Assembly (NCBI RefSeq): GCF_000014565.1
Contig: NC_008270.1
Coordinates: forward strand, 1 to 64,000
Source: Rhodococcus jostii RHA1
GTDB lineage: Bacteria > Actinomycetota > Actinomycetes > Mycobacteriales > Mycobacteriaceae
DNA length: 64,000 nt
Direction of reading: 5' to 3'
In this document: piece after piece, positions 9,201 to 16,962 of the stretch
Numbering within the stretch: position 1 is the stretch's first letter
Layout of the letters: each line of letters begins with the position of its first letter
Notes under the pieces: model-generated
The model's database searches: none
Seen by the model: the letters and a program-made list of their open reading frames with translations, nothing else
Told to the model about the DNA's origin: nothing
Made by a program: the position numbers and the translations under genes

Positions 9201-11627
9201 GTCCAGAACACCGAGACCATCACGTGTGCTTCTCGAGCGTTGCTCACCGTTGTGCACCATGCGAGCGAACTCTTCGAGCGCCTTCTGCGCAGTCCCGAAG
9301 TCTCGGGTTGGTGCGACATCGTCCGCCCAGTACAGAGCATCTTTTGCGGCGTTAAGCTTGATACGCAATGCATTCAATGTGTCGCCGTTGCCCGACATCG
9401 ATGTCGCCGGTCGCCGGCGATCCCATTTCTCTCCCCAGTGGTGCATCGCCAATGACGCGAGTGATGTCTTGTAGCTGTTAGGCGATCCGACCAACGTAAG
9501 AACCCACGGGTTCGGACCCAATGCGGACCTGAATACCTGCCCAAGTAGAGCGGCCGAAACCCGCGTCGGGGTGCGTTCGAGCATCGAGCCGGAATGAAGA
9601 AGGAATGCTTCTCGGATCCTTATTGGGTCGGGCGTCGGTGCGGGAAGGTCATACATCTTCAGGGGGCCGGTCAGCAGAACGGGGGCTACCCGTCCGCCGT
9701 TCTCGTCGATGGCTCCCCCAGCATGAACGAAGAACCACTTTCCCTGATCATCGCGGCGCCACCCGGTGGAGCGGTAACGCACCACCCGTTGGATTTCGCG
9801 CCCACCTGCGCCCTTGAGTGCATCTCGCAGCTTCGCCACTCCGCTGGGGCGAGAGTCGTAGGCAGGCGGACCTGGCAAGGTATCGACCCAGCCGCAATCC
9901 CGGTACTCCTTCGCCGGGATCCGAATCCGCAGAAACTCTCGGCTCTCCGGATGGGTGTAGCCGATAACCACTGCGGTGAGTTCTTGAGGTGCGGCGGGGT
10001 TGACTTCACTCTGACCGGCCATCGCCGCTCGGCCCATCAACTCCGGCTCGTCGACGTCAATACCCGCTTCGGCAATTTCGAGATACTCCATCTCAACGAT
10101 CCGGGCATCGAGGTCCAGTACGAGTTTCGCCTGTTGATCACCGCTCTTGGTCGTGACGATTTCGACCAAGTTCCCGTCAATGATCCGATACACCGGAGCG
10201 ATAACATTGCGCCCCCGGATCGTGTTCAGCGGCGTAACGAGGCTTTCCGAGCCAGACCGGACCGACTGTGAATCAACTGGGCTGAGCGAGTCCTGAACCG
10301 CACCCGGTACGGGCTCAAGCTCGGGATCTTGCAGAATCGGCGGAATGGGAACTCGCGCGACATCGTGTGCCGCTCGCGCTGCAACACGCGCAGCACGCCA
10401 TGCGGTCATGGCATTCTCGACCGCTTCTCCCGCCCAATCGGTGCCTTCAGCCGCGGCCTGCTGTCGAACTTTGTCCAGAAGTTCAGTCAGATCTTCGAAA
10501 CGTCGCTCCGATTCGAGCGCCCAACGTTGTGCGCGTCGGAACTCTTCGTCTCCGTCCCGCCCATCTGCACGATCAGCTCTGGCGGTCGCCTCTGCCAGCG
10601 CAAGTTCGATTAGTGCTTGCTTCTCGATTACGTCGGCAGCAAAGCCGTGGGCAGCGACCTCCCCAGGCCGAACAGGGATGAGACCACCCCACGTCGAGTC
10701 GGTCAACCATTGGCCGCCATCGACGTGGTCAGTGAAATCAGATTTAGGTGCCGCCGGTGCGGACAGCAAGAGCTGGACCTGGGCACCACTGCCACCCAAT
10801 AGAGATGCGAGTTCGATACCCCGCTTCCATCCGACGGAGTCGCGATCAAGCACTACGCGAACCTCAGCGCCTTCGAAAAGGTCAGCACACGAGAGAGGGA
10901 AGTTCAGTCCGCCTTGAGCATTGGTCGTGGCAACCAGTCCAAGCGACTCGGCTGTCTCGACATCCTTCTCCCCCTCGAGTAACCACACAGGCGAATGGCT
11001 CGAGATTGCCGACAGCAGTTCCGGTAGTCGATACAAGACCGGTTCAAAACCCTCCGGCTTACGCTTGCGCCGGGTCCCTGCGGCATCCACGAAAACCTGT
11101 CGGAACTGCTTGTGCCGGCCAGCTTCACAGCTCGTGCATTCCTCTCGGATCACTTCCTGCACCAAGGCACCGTCGGCTGATACGTACGGGTAGACCTTGA
11201 CCCGATCCCACCGGTGTTGCGCGTCCGGTGTTACGTCTGGAAACGCGATTCGGGCGGGCAGTCGTCCTCCCTTCGGCCTACGCCGCCCAGCACCACGTTG
11301 GTGCGGAGATCGGCCTACGCGTGTGAGCGCGTCGCGACCAAACAGCGGTTCGTCGAAGAGATCGGTCATCGACAACCCCAGGCCGTCGGCGATCTTCGAG
11401 ACGGGAGCTTCACAGCCGTGGCAGTGAAGCAGCACCATTCCTCCCCGATGCCCATCGACCCAGGTCACTGACATTGACGCGTGACGGTCGCCATGTATCG
11501 GGCACCGTGCCATCAGTTGGGTAGAGCCGCGTTCGGTCACCCCGCCATTGCGTTCGGCAGCAGCACGAACCCGGTCGAATGACGACATCCGGCCGTTCTC
11601 AATAGCTCCAGCAGTGATAGCAGTCAC
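6249..11627 (-). CDS. tap: primase-helicase-Tap fusion protein
   Basis: This is a 1792-residue multidomain replication protein. A CHC2-type zinc finger is formed by C42, H45, C69 and C72. A toprim-like domain has EGEKD at 218-222 and DRD at 261-263. A helicase-type ATPase, as in DUF927/phage primases, has Walker A GSPNSYKTS at 714-722 and Walker B YWADD at 766-770. A second zinc ribbon (C1211, C1214, H1229, C1232) leads into a Pro/Thr-rich linker. The last 470 residues resemble Streptomyces telomere-associated protein Tap: GWQL, the FDRGGSYAAG block, LPGYWLVEIPE, TTPTLERASSLGY, SRANIMYRI and VTKDTVLYVSD. The GTG start has GAGG upstream; ATG at residue 14 is possible. The inferred role is replication initiation plus telomere end-patching with the Tpg-like partner. 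The fusion itself is unusual. Confidence 0.75.
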   Translation of the reverse strand: MTAITAGAIENGRMSSFDRVRAAAERNGGVTERGSTQLMARCPIHGDRHASMSVTWVDGHRGGMVLLHCHGCEAPVSKIADGLGLSMTDLFDEPLFGRDALTRVGRSPHQRGAGRRRPKGGRLPARIAFPDVTPDAQHRWDRVKVYPYVSADGALVQEVIREECTSCEAGRHKQFRQVFVDAAGTRRKRKPEGFEPVLYRLPELLSAISSHSPVWLLEGEKDVETAESLGLVATTNAQGGLNFPLSCADLFEGAEVRVVLDRDSVGWKRGIELASLLGGSGAQVQLLLSAPAAPKSDFTDHVDGGQWLTDSTWGGLIPVRPGEVAAHGFAADVIEKQALIELALAEATARADRADGRDGDEEFRRAQRWALESERRFEDLTELLDKVRQQAAAEGTDWAGEAVENAMTAWRAARVAARAAHDVARVPIPPILQDPELEPVPGAVQDSLSPVDSQSVRSGSESLVTPLNTIRGRNVIAPVYRIIDGNLVEIVTTKSGDQQAKLVLDLDARIVEMEYLEIAEAGIDVDEPELMGRAAMAGQSEVNPAAPQELTAVVIGYTHPESREFLRIRIPAKEYRDCGWVDTLPGPPAYDSRPSGVAKLRDALKGAGGREIQRVVRYRSTGWRRDDQGKWFFVHAGGAIDENGGRVAPVLLTGPLKMYDLPAPTPDPIRIREAFLLHSGSMLERTPTRVSAALLGQVFRSALGPNPWVLTLVGSPNSYKTSLASLAMHHWGEKWDRRRPATSMSGNGDTLNALRIKLNAAKDALYWADDVAPTRDFGTAQKALEEFARMVHNGEQRSRSTRDGLGVLDGTPPRASALVTSEIMPRPGSAAQRMLVVPLQAREIELNVLKELDTPHSRHGRALLMATYLQWLCPRLDSVRAEAFAEGERYSERLRTSGESVRQADALGSLWAGWHAMSRFLVDVGALTENEVAQVGDLVTMGLSDAAAAATDPDLPMRTGARVRELLVHALRNGHAYVEDVDTGQAPADWSMAACLGWRRSVVGETSDGTPRWRAEGRGVRLGYVVANPRPCDGQPQVLLDPMALEQVLKATGQTMTDTLQIDRGTALRALYDEGVLIAEERKGRMPRYTVQRMVKCENRRQRMVALRLHKLLGSDDPEDQVTSDAGSSDPTPGGDSSDSSTPDIPGGPALFDGWLADLNSPGPGVASGDSSNEVMSLTSSHSEQEPEMAIETDAEGHSADGVQISPVSTCALCGGEDAGWQIDGLVMHLPCWWQSTAATRSAAAATGDTVGQPSPMVVDELESAPVETTSPDTAAATPAIVATAETTQQPTTTTPAPNPAAGEAPTTFTAPAAVLDVDGAWLPDGTRHDLAAPITHVGDVAELVATLNLGTWTSDKWSVPGQIWITDAMAQHVGIDTSSLGKRNRNDRIKELTAQSPFVTEALSEGWQLGGKEGDRLGTWTRVWKGETRGVWVALVSGMSQDPKEMPILGDSPAPATLARRLSLLAGALRFPWAVSPASTGIDLMIAARPKEWKRVFASSDAEFAKKFQIFEADINWSRTLTDEEAKCRYVHAFDRGGSYAAGIAGLELPIGEPVHHSNGLPFDRKLPGYWLVEIPECADWRLPNPLNPMGLSISEPKWVTTPTLERASSLGYEPEILEAYVWPDHGRVLVPWYERIRDARTALDVKDDLDAQLAREQNKVIYTHTIGILNSDLHLAGRPGYSPERHHHIVAKSRANIMYRIAQIGEDTGQWPVAVTKDTVLYVSDESDPQLAWPGGPKQFGRGFGQYKPEGSALLAEHQQYLDGKGYRGKSDLIAPAESMSADISEGSDS

Positions 11628-11695
11628 GAAGCCGCCTCAGACACACGCGCCAGGAGATCTGGCAGGCGCGGTGCGGCCCGGGTTAGTATGGGCAC

Positions 11696-11744
11696 AGGTC
11701 CCCTCCAGGACTCGTATTTATGAACTAGGTCCCCTCCAGGACTC
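11696..11744 (-). promoter_or_regulatory. paired 18-bp repeats upstream of the primase-Tap gene
   Basis: AGGTCCCCTCCAGGACTC occurs at 11696-11713 and 11727-11744, start to start 31 bases (three helical turns). On the minus strand they lie 70-120 bases above the GTG start of the primase-Tap gene, with a possible -10 CATACT just downstream. This fits a paired operator or initiator-binding site controlling replication protein synthesis. Confidence 0.5.
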
Positions 11745-11764
11745 AGTTCGTAATCAACGGATCG

Positions 11765-11801
11765 AAGGACCCCCGCAGGCCGCCAAGCAGTGGGGGTCTT
11801 T
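11765..11801. terminator. GACCCCC/GGGGGTC hairpin
   Basis: Arms GACCCCC (11768-11774) and GGGGGTC (11792-11798) are extended by an A-T pair and a wobble. TTTCGCTATTTA follows on the plus strand. It sits just past the stop of the 85-residue minus-strand gene. The T-rich side is on the plus strand, so it may act in either direction. Confidence 0.4.
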
Positions 11802-11818
11802 CGCTATTTATGGCCAGG

Positions 11819-12076
11819 TCATGCCGAGATTGAAAGTTCGTTGTCGGACGAATCGCAGACCGCATAGCGCTCGTCGTGGGCCCGTAGTTTTTCCGGGTCC
11901 AACTTCTTAAGGATGTAGTCGGGGACATCCAGGTTGTACGCACGGGCCATGACGAGCAGGGCGTAGTCGCCGAGCTCAAGTCCGAGCTCTTCGGCGCGTG
12001 CTTCGTAGAAGCTGTGCTGTTGAAGGGGTGCACGAACTGATATGCACTTGCGCGTTCCCTTGTGTGGCCGTCCCAT
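11819..12076 (-). CDS. small plasmid protein, 85 aa
   Basis: It starts MGRPHKGTRKCISVRAP and continues EARAEELGLELGDYALLVMARAYNLDVP. This pattern (a basic strand-like start, then two helices) resembles small ribbon-helix-helix type DNA-binding proteins. A short beta strand KCISVRAP precedes the helices, as in that fold. Copy E of the five-copy regulatory element lies about 100 bases upstream on the same strand, so it probably belongs to the same regulon as the conjugation genes. The assignment to the fold is tentative. Confidence 0.65.
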   Translation of the reverse strand: MGRPHKGTRKCISVRAPLQQHSFYEARAEELGLELGDYALLVMARAYNLDVPDYILKKLDPEKLRAHDERYAVCDSSDNELSISA

Positions 12077-12177
12077 GCGATGAGCCTAAACAGAAACTGC
12101 TTCGGAAACGTCGAAGGTCGTGTTGTCGGTGTGTCGCCGTTCATCGTGCATCCCCTCACCTTCACCAAAAATCCGCT

Positions 12178-12217
12178 TCTGGTTAGAGGAAGATCCTTCG
12201 GCCCAACGCTGTGTGAC
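12178..12217 (-). promoter_or_regulatory. plasmid regulon element, copy E
   Basis: Read on the minus strand, GTCACACAGCG begins at 12217, and GGATCTTCCTCT begins 21 bases later at 12196. Both boxes and the spacing match the other four copies on the plus strand. It precedes the 85-residue gene. Confidence 0.7.
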
Positions 12218-12339
12218 AGATGGGAAACAAGATCTTCGTCGCCGCATCATGCCGCGGAGCATGGACTGTTTCACCAAACTCGCCCGACCGCGGTTTCAGA
12301 TGAACAACTACCCCTACGTGTGACCTGCGGGGCCAATCG

Positions 12340-12438
12340 GTGGGGAGTGGGGGGAGTGGGAAGAAATACCTGATCAAACGGTAAAACCCACTCCCCACGG
12401 CGGTGGGGAGTGGGGTGGGGAGTGGGGTGGGGAGTGGG
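12340..12438 (-). terminator. parAB terminator with triplicated 12-bp arm
   Basis: GTGGGGAGTGGG is repeated head to tail at 12403, 12415 and 12427, with one more copy at 12340. Its exact complement CCCACTCCCCAC lies at 12387-12398. On the minus strand the pairing gives a 12-bp stem with a CCGC-type loop followed by GTTTTACC, a good terminator for the parA-parB-like unit. The extra copies give alternative pairings. The G-runs could form a quadruplex. Confidence 0.55.
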
Positions 12439-12546
12439 TTCAAAGACACCCGAAGTGCCTTCGCGTGCACCACCGATGAGCTGTCGGGAATCGACTGAGA
12501 GGTAGGCGGCGAGGTTCTACTCCCCCGTCGCCCTACCCCATCGTCA

Positions 12547-13287
12547 CTAGCGAGACACCGTCCGAAGATGTAGCGACAAGACACCAGCAAGAAGCCGGCT
12601 CCTGGACTTCGACCCGACCACCTTCACCTGAGCGTCAAGCCAGTCCCGCTGAGCCGTCGTGAACCGGAACCACGTCTCAACGGGACCCTTGACCGCAAAT
12701 GGCTCCTGATGCACGGGGATCCCGGCTGCGGATCGCCCGGCCACCGGCTGGAACAGGCTACGAAGTCCCGCGATCCCCACAGAATCGAAGGCCTCGATAA
12801 CGACATCAGCGTGATCACATCTACGCTCGGCCGCGCGGCTTTGCAGTGCATCACGCGTGGCGCGATCCAGGTAAGCCGTCACGGTCACCTTCCCAATTTC
12901 CGTCGGAGGTTCGACATCATCGTCGGTGACCGGGGTCGGGTCCGGGGCCGGCTCATAAATGGGAGCCTGCTTCTCGGTGGGTGTGGGTGCGGGTGGTGGG
13001 GTTGGTTCTGGCTTACTGACCGGCTCGGAGCGAACGGGCACGGGCACCGTAGTAGTAGGCGCGGGTGATTCGGCCTGAGCTTGTGGCGGCTCCTGCGCTG
13101 CAGGCGCCTTCTCGACAGGCCGAGACTCCTCCGCGGCTGGTTCTACCTCGGTGACCGGGGTAGAGCGCCGCGGCTGGGTGGGGCTGCCAGCAGTCGGAAG
13201 GAGGCCGGCCAAACCCTCCGCTCGGTTACCTTTCGGAGCGAAAGCACTGGCAAGGCTCTTGCGACGAGGAGTGCTGGTTTCGGTCAT
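12547..13287 (-). CDS. ParB-like centromere-binding protein with two RHH-like modules
   Basis: This 246-residue protein is coupled to parA (ATGA overlap). Residues 1-130 are a Pro/Ala/Glu-rich disordered tail. Two ribbon-helix-helix-like modules follow: VTVTAYLDRATRDALQSRAAERRCDHADVVIEAF and, about 60 residues later, ETWFRFTTAQRDWLDAQVKVVGSKSRSRLLAGVL. Each has a short strand followed by two helices. In RHH families two chains make one DNA-binding unit, so a tandem pair could act as a single-chain dimer. It is not a classical HTH ParB. The probable target is the 12-bp array upstream of parA. A paralogue of the same design is at 16384-16950. Confidence 0.75.
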   Translation of the reverse strand: MTETSTPRRKSLASAFAPKGNRAEGLAGLLPTAGSPTQPRRSTPVTEVEPAAEESRPVEKAPAAQEPPQAQAESPAPTTTVPVPVRSEPVSKPEPTPPPAPTPTEKQAPIYEPAPDPTPVTDDDVEPPTEIGKVTVTAYLDRATRDALQSRAAERRCDHADVVIEAFDSVGIAGLRSLFQPVAGRSAAGIPVHQEPFAVKGPVETWFRFTTAQRDWLDAQVKVVGSKSRSRLLAGVLSLHLRTVSR

Positions 13288-14252
13288 GCCGAAGCCACCT
13301 CCTCGCTGATGGTCGACAGGCGCACGAGGATTTCGCGTGTCAGTTCTGCGTAGTCCTCGGCCAACCCGGACGCATTGCGCGAAAGTATCTGATCCGTCGG
13401 TTTGGCGCCCTTCTTCAAAGCGGCGAAACGTGCGACTTTGGCGACTTCGGTCTGCTGTTCCAGCTCATGGACCAACAAGCCCTCCCGGCGGGCATCATAG
13501 GCAGTAGATTCCATCGTCCGGATCCGGGATTCGAAGATCGGGGCGGCATCCCCGATCATCTCGTTGACGGATTGACGGATCTTCGCCGTGAGCTTGGTTG
13601 AACGCGAGCCCACACCGAACAAGCAAATACCTGCCAACTGCAGCCGCGGGTTGACAGCCGGCAGATTACGGTCTGGATCACCATCCCGTGTCGCCGAGAA
13701 CTGGCCGGCAATAGTTTCCAACCCGTCGAGGCTTGCGTCGTCCGCCCTGACCGGGATGACCACAGCCTGGACGACCTCCATCAGTGCCTCCATGATGGTC
13801 AAATCACCGGGCGGAGTGTCGAAGATGATCACGTCATAGTTGTGCGCAACCTGCAGGAGCATGGCGCGAACGAGCTGTCCGAGCCGCTTACCACCCTGAC
13901 GCTGCTGCCGGGAAACCATGACGGCCGCCAGGTCGAACATCGCGGGACCACCCGGCACCACATCGAGATTCTCGCGGCCCCCGACATTGTGGACGATCGG
14001 AGGCGCGGACCCTTGCAGGAGCGCGGTGAACAGTTCAGATCCGTCTCGCTTGTCGTAGCCCAGATCGCGGCACAGGTTCCCCTGGGGGTCGAAGTCACCG
14101 ATCAGAACTCGGTATCCGGCGGCGGCAAGGAGTCCGCCGCAGTTGGCGGCACAGCTTGTCTTTCCCACTCCCCCCTTGCCGTTGAAGAATCCGAACGACA
14201 CCGGCAGTTCCTGCTGCTCCGCAGTTGAGGTCTCGACGACATGCATGGACAT
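13284..14252 (-). CDS. parA: ParA family partition ATPase
   Basis: This 322-residue P-loop ATPase of the MinD/ParA group drives plasmid segregation together with a centromere-binding protein. The deviant Walker A GFFNGKGGVGKTSCAAN, with its signature lysine, lies near the N-terminus. IGDFDPQGNL (A'), then YDVIIFDTPPG (Walker B) follow. The start is ATG 14252, chosen because GGGAG lies seven bases upstream; a longer reading to 14336 would enter the 12-bp repeat array. It is the first gene of a two-gene unit with the ParB-like protein. There is no N-terminal HTH, so autoregulation is probably by the partner binding the adjacent array. Confidence 0.9.
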   Translation of the reverse strand: MSMHVVETSTAEQQELPVSFGFFNGKGGVGKTSCAANCGGLLAAAGYRVLIGDFDPQGNLCRDLGYDKRDGSELFTALLQGSAPPIVHNVGGRENLDVVPGGPAMFDLAAVMVSRQQRQGGKRLGQLVRAMLLQVAHNYDVIIFDTPPGDLTIMEALMEVVQAVVIPVRADDASLDGLETIAGQFSATRDGDPDRNLPAVNPRLQLAGICLFGVGSRSTKLTAKIRQSVNEMIGDAAPIFESRIRTMESTAYDARREGLLVHELEQQTEVAKVARFAALKKGAKPTDQILSRNASGLAEDYAELTREILVRLSTISEEVASA

Positions 14253-14300
14253 GGCAGTTCTCCCATTGGACTTTGGTTGTGACGAGTGGTTCCCAGTGAA

Positions 14301-15162
14301 GCTAGCAGGATTCCTGGACAACTTGCTGTATGCCACGCGGGGTGAACCGTAGGTAGATCTGCGTGAGCAAACGCGTGAGATGCGACGGGGTCAACCGTAT
14401 GAGGCAAGGCGGGTGGTCAAGCGTGGAGTTAAGCGTGATGACTGGCGTGCTCGTAGGTGTGTTAACACGCATGGCTACCGGTGTGAAAACAAGCGCGTAA
14501 ACAGGCATGGCAATCAGCGTGAGAACAAGCATGTGAACTGGCGTAGCGCCAGGCGTGTAGTCAAGTGGGAAAACATGCGGACCTAACTGCATATAGAAAC
14601 ACGGGTCTTCACGCGTGTGAATTCGCCTGGAGACAAGCGGAAGACACTACGTGACGGTATGCAGTGGATAACGCGTATGAAGCCGCAAGAATAGCAACGG
14701 GACAACTTGCGTGAAGAGCTGCGTGAAGCCACGCATGATGTCACGCAGGATGCGAAGCGGGACAACCTACGTGGAAGTGGGCGTGATTAACCGCGACGGA
14801 TTGCACGTGACTCCATGCCGGTAACAACGCGTGTTGGAGTGAGTGATCAGACACGGGAGGCAATGCCGGTACGTGCGCGTGAACTTGAACATGTCGTCAA
14901 TGCGGGCAACACCACTGGTTGTAAGACGTGAGCAGTTACGTGCGCCGCTGCTGGTTCGAGCGCGAGGGGGTGCACCGAATCAGATGCGTGACAGGGTGCC
15001 GTAATTCGCTGCTAGGCACAGTGCGTGAGAGCGCACTGGCACCCGAGCGGAAAACTCTGCGGATCGAACGTCGAGTGCGGCACAGGGCAAATGCCCCGTC
15101 GGGATGGTCTACGCGCGTGAACGTATGGGGAATCCTTTGCGTGAACACCTGCGTGAAGAGGG
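14301..15162. repeat. phase-locked 12-bp degenerate repeat array, candidate centromere
   Basis: From 14361 to 14900 the sequence divides without any slip into 45 consecutive 12-base units of the form RCRKGNNNNCAN. Examples are GCGTGAGCAAAC, GTGTGAAAACAA, GCGTGAGAACAA, GCGGGACAACCT and GCGTGAACTTGA. Five weaker units continue in phase down to 14301. After 14900 the pattern goes on with a few one-base and larger slips (14902, 14926, 14986, 15011, 15023) and ends with clean units at 15115, 15139 and 15151. It is non-coding and lies directly above parA. The likely role is a parS/centromere bound by one or both double-RHH proteins, and possibly control of the parA promoter. Confidence 0.85.
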
Positions 15163-15165
15163 CCT

Positions 15166-15945
15166 CTACCTGTACTGATGCGGTGTTCTGCGGGGATCAC
15201 CGACGACGCCGCGCTGGCTTCGTTGGAGGTCTACCCGATGACTGAGGCCCGCCACAGTGAAGACGCCGATCGCATCGGCAATGTCCTGAGCTCGACGATG
15301 TCCGTCGAGCTCGACAACGAGATCGACCAAGGTGTCCTCGAGAATGTTCTCGGCGGCCGTGTACAGGTCCCAGAGCTGCTTGAGCTCCCAGGCCCGGATC
15401 AAAGGGTTCGAGAAGTAGAGGCCGTCGACAATCCGTTGAACCCGATCCACCTGGGTGTTTGTCCTATCTGCAGGGCTCGACCAGGTCGCGAAGTGAGAGC
15501 TGGCCGAACAGTCGTCGACTGTCGAGTCCAGTTCGATGGCGACAGCGACCCAGGAAGTTGGGCAGATGGACCGACGCGCCTGCCTTACAGCCTCTCCGAA
15601 CGCGCGTTGGCAGACTGCGGCGTACTCAGTGGCAGCACGCCGGCCCAGATTCAGCTCGCGCAGATCCATCAGTGAGGTGAAGTCCTGACGCCCGTGGGTG
15701 AATTCTGTAGCCGCGAGGAGCGCCTCACTGCCACTCCATTGAAAGCGAGACTGTCTGTATTGATCGCGGTGCCAGCGCAGATCTTCGATCCACGGGCGGC
15801 CAAGCTCAAGGCCCTCACCGTTTGGCACCGTCATACGAACATGATGACATCGGGCGATAGGTGTGTCATCCATAGTTATGCAATCGTCCCAAACGTTTCT
15901 AAGGCGTAGCTCTAGCGCACAACACATAGATATCGAGCATGACAA
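15166..15945 (-). CDS. hypothetical protein, 259 aa
   Basis: The family is not recognised. It is probably a soluble, mostly helical protein (ATEFTHGRQDFTSLMDLRELNLGRRAATEYAAVCQRAFGEAV). The start is uncertain: ATG 15945 has GAGG ten bases upstream, while ATG 15873 (MDDTPIARCHH) and 15834 (MTVPNGEG) lack a clear ribosome binding site. Its stop lies at the end of the 12-bp array. Being next to the partition locus may be accidental. Confidence 0.6.
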   Translation of the reverse strand: MSCSISMCCALELRLRNVWDDCITMDDTPIARCHHVRMTVPNGEGLELGRPWIEDLRWHRDQYRQSRFQWSGSEALLAATEFTHGRQDFTSLMDLRELNLGRRAATEYAAVCQRAFGEAVRQARRSICPTSWVAVAIELDSTVDDCSASSHFATWSSPADRTNTQVDRVQRIVDGLYFSNPLIRAWELKQLWDLYTAAENILEDTLVDLVVELDGHRRAQDIADAIGVFTVAGLSHRVDLQRSQRGVVGDPRRTPHQYR

Positions 15946-16383
15946 TCAAAGCCTCTAGAAAACGTGCAAATAGTGCTACGTGTCTCTCCCTTTACCGTCC
16001 AAACAGCCTCCCAATGGCGTCCCACAATCGACTATTAGTACAAGTCAACATGACTGGAACTCGTCTCATAGATCTAGCAAATCCGATGAATGACACAACT
16101 GGGAGGGTTATGGGACGCGACTGGGACGCTATTGAGGTCGATCGCAAAGCATCTGTCGATACCGCTCACGCGAAGTTGCGCTACTGTCTTCGGCGTATGT
16201 CAGTGTTGGTCTATGTTCTTCTTACAACATCACGTTTAACGTTGAAAGTGCGCCCTTCATGCACTGGTGGTCGTATGCACTGTTGGTCGAAGTAGTCCAG
16301 GGCGGGCTGTATAAAGCACATCAAGATCATTTGGGTTCGAGCGAGCGCGCCTCGCTCCCTGTTCAGCATCGGAGTACATCGTC
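15946..16383. other. intergenic region with lower GC, no supported gene
   Basis: This gap of 438 bases separates divergent genes. It is less GC-rich than its surroundings. It contains TGGGACGC twice (about 16110 and 16122) with an inverted GGCGTCCCA near 16017, and a direct repeat GCACTGKTGGTCG near 16260 and 16277. It could hold promoters for both flanking genes, and an origin is possible. Confidence 0.45.
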
Positions 16384-16950
16384 GTGACGCAGGAACATGG
16401 TCAACCTCAAGCCACCGGGGGACACCGTCCGTTAGCTTCGACCTTTCGGTCACCGGCTGCTCGATCGGTCGAACACATCGCATCCCAGTTCATTGAGGGT
16501 GGGGAGGATTCGGGAGTTGACGAGCCGTCTCGAGAAGCGCCACCCGAACGAGGGCCCGTGGTGACGGATCCGGACAGCGGCGGGAAGTCGTCCAGCGTTC
16601 GAGTGCCGGCAAAGTGCCACGCGAAACTCGAGCAGCTTCGCGAGCAGACAGGAATGACCAACGGTCAGATCTTCATTGTCGCGATCGAGGCCACACACGA
16701 CCGTCTGCCCGAGTTGCTGTATCCCGGTGGCCGAATCGGGGGAGGACTGTTCGCACCCCGTGGCATTCGCGCCAAAACGTCACGTGACGATGCCGAGACG
16801 CAGGTGACATACCGCCTATTCAAGGCCGACTTTGACGTCATCGATCAACTTGTCATCGATCTTGCCGCGAAGTCCCGGTCGCATCTGATCACAGCGGCCC
16901 TGACGGGGTACTTCTTCGGGGACGACGAACGCACACAGGCCGCAGAGTAG
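16384..16950 (+). CDS. second double-RHH ParB-like protein
   Basis: This 188-residue protein repeats the design of the ParB-like protein at 12547-13287. It has a disordered N-terminal third, then SSSVRVPAKCHAKLEQLREQTGMTNGQIFIVAIEATHDRLP, then a second module VTYRLFKADFDVIDQLVIDLAAKSRSHLITAAL. The second modules share KSRS and the following helix. It starts at GTG 16384 with CGGAG upstream. It stands alone, transcribed away from the 12-bp array. It may be a second centromere-binding protein, a copy-number or incompatibility factor, or a competitor for the same sites. Confidence 0.7.
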   Translation: MTQEHGQPQATGGHRPLASTFRSPAARSVEHIASQFIEGGEDSGVDEPSREAPPERGPVVTDPDSGGKSSSVRVPAKCHAKLEQLREQTGMTNGQIFIVAIEATHDRLPELLYPGGRIGGGLFAPRGIRAKTSRDDAETQVTYRLFKADFDVIDQLVIDLAAKSRSHLITAALTGYFFGDDERTQAAE

Positions 16951-16962
16951 CGCCGACGAGCC

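Larger units (their letters stand above)
12077..12546. other. intergenic region between the 85-aa gene and parB-like gene
   Basis: No supported gene was found in these 470 bases. They hold regulatory element E (12178-12217) and the triplicated GTGGGGAGTGGG repeat with its hairpin (12340-12438). Confidence 0.6.

Noticed and set aside
14301..15162. 12-bp array as a CRISPR or as coding sequence
   Set aside because: Units are contiguous with no spacers and far shorter than CRISPR repeats. Open frames through it are interrupted and have no ribosome binding sites.
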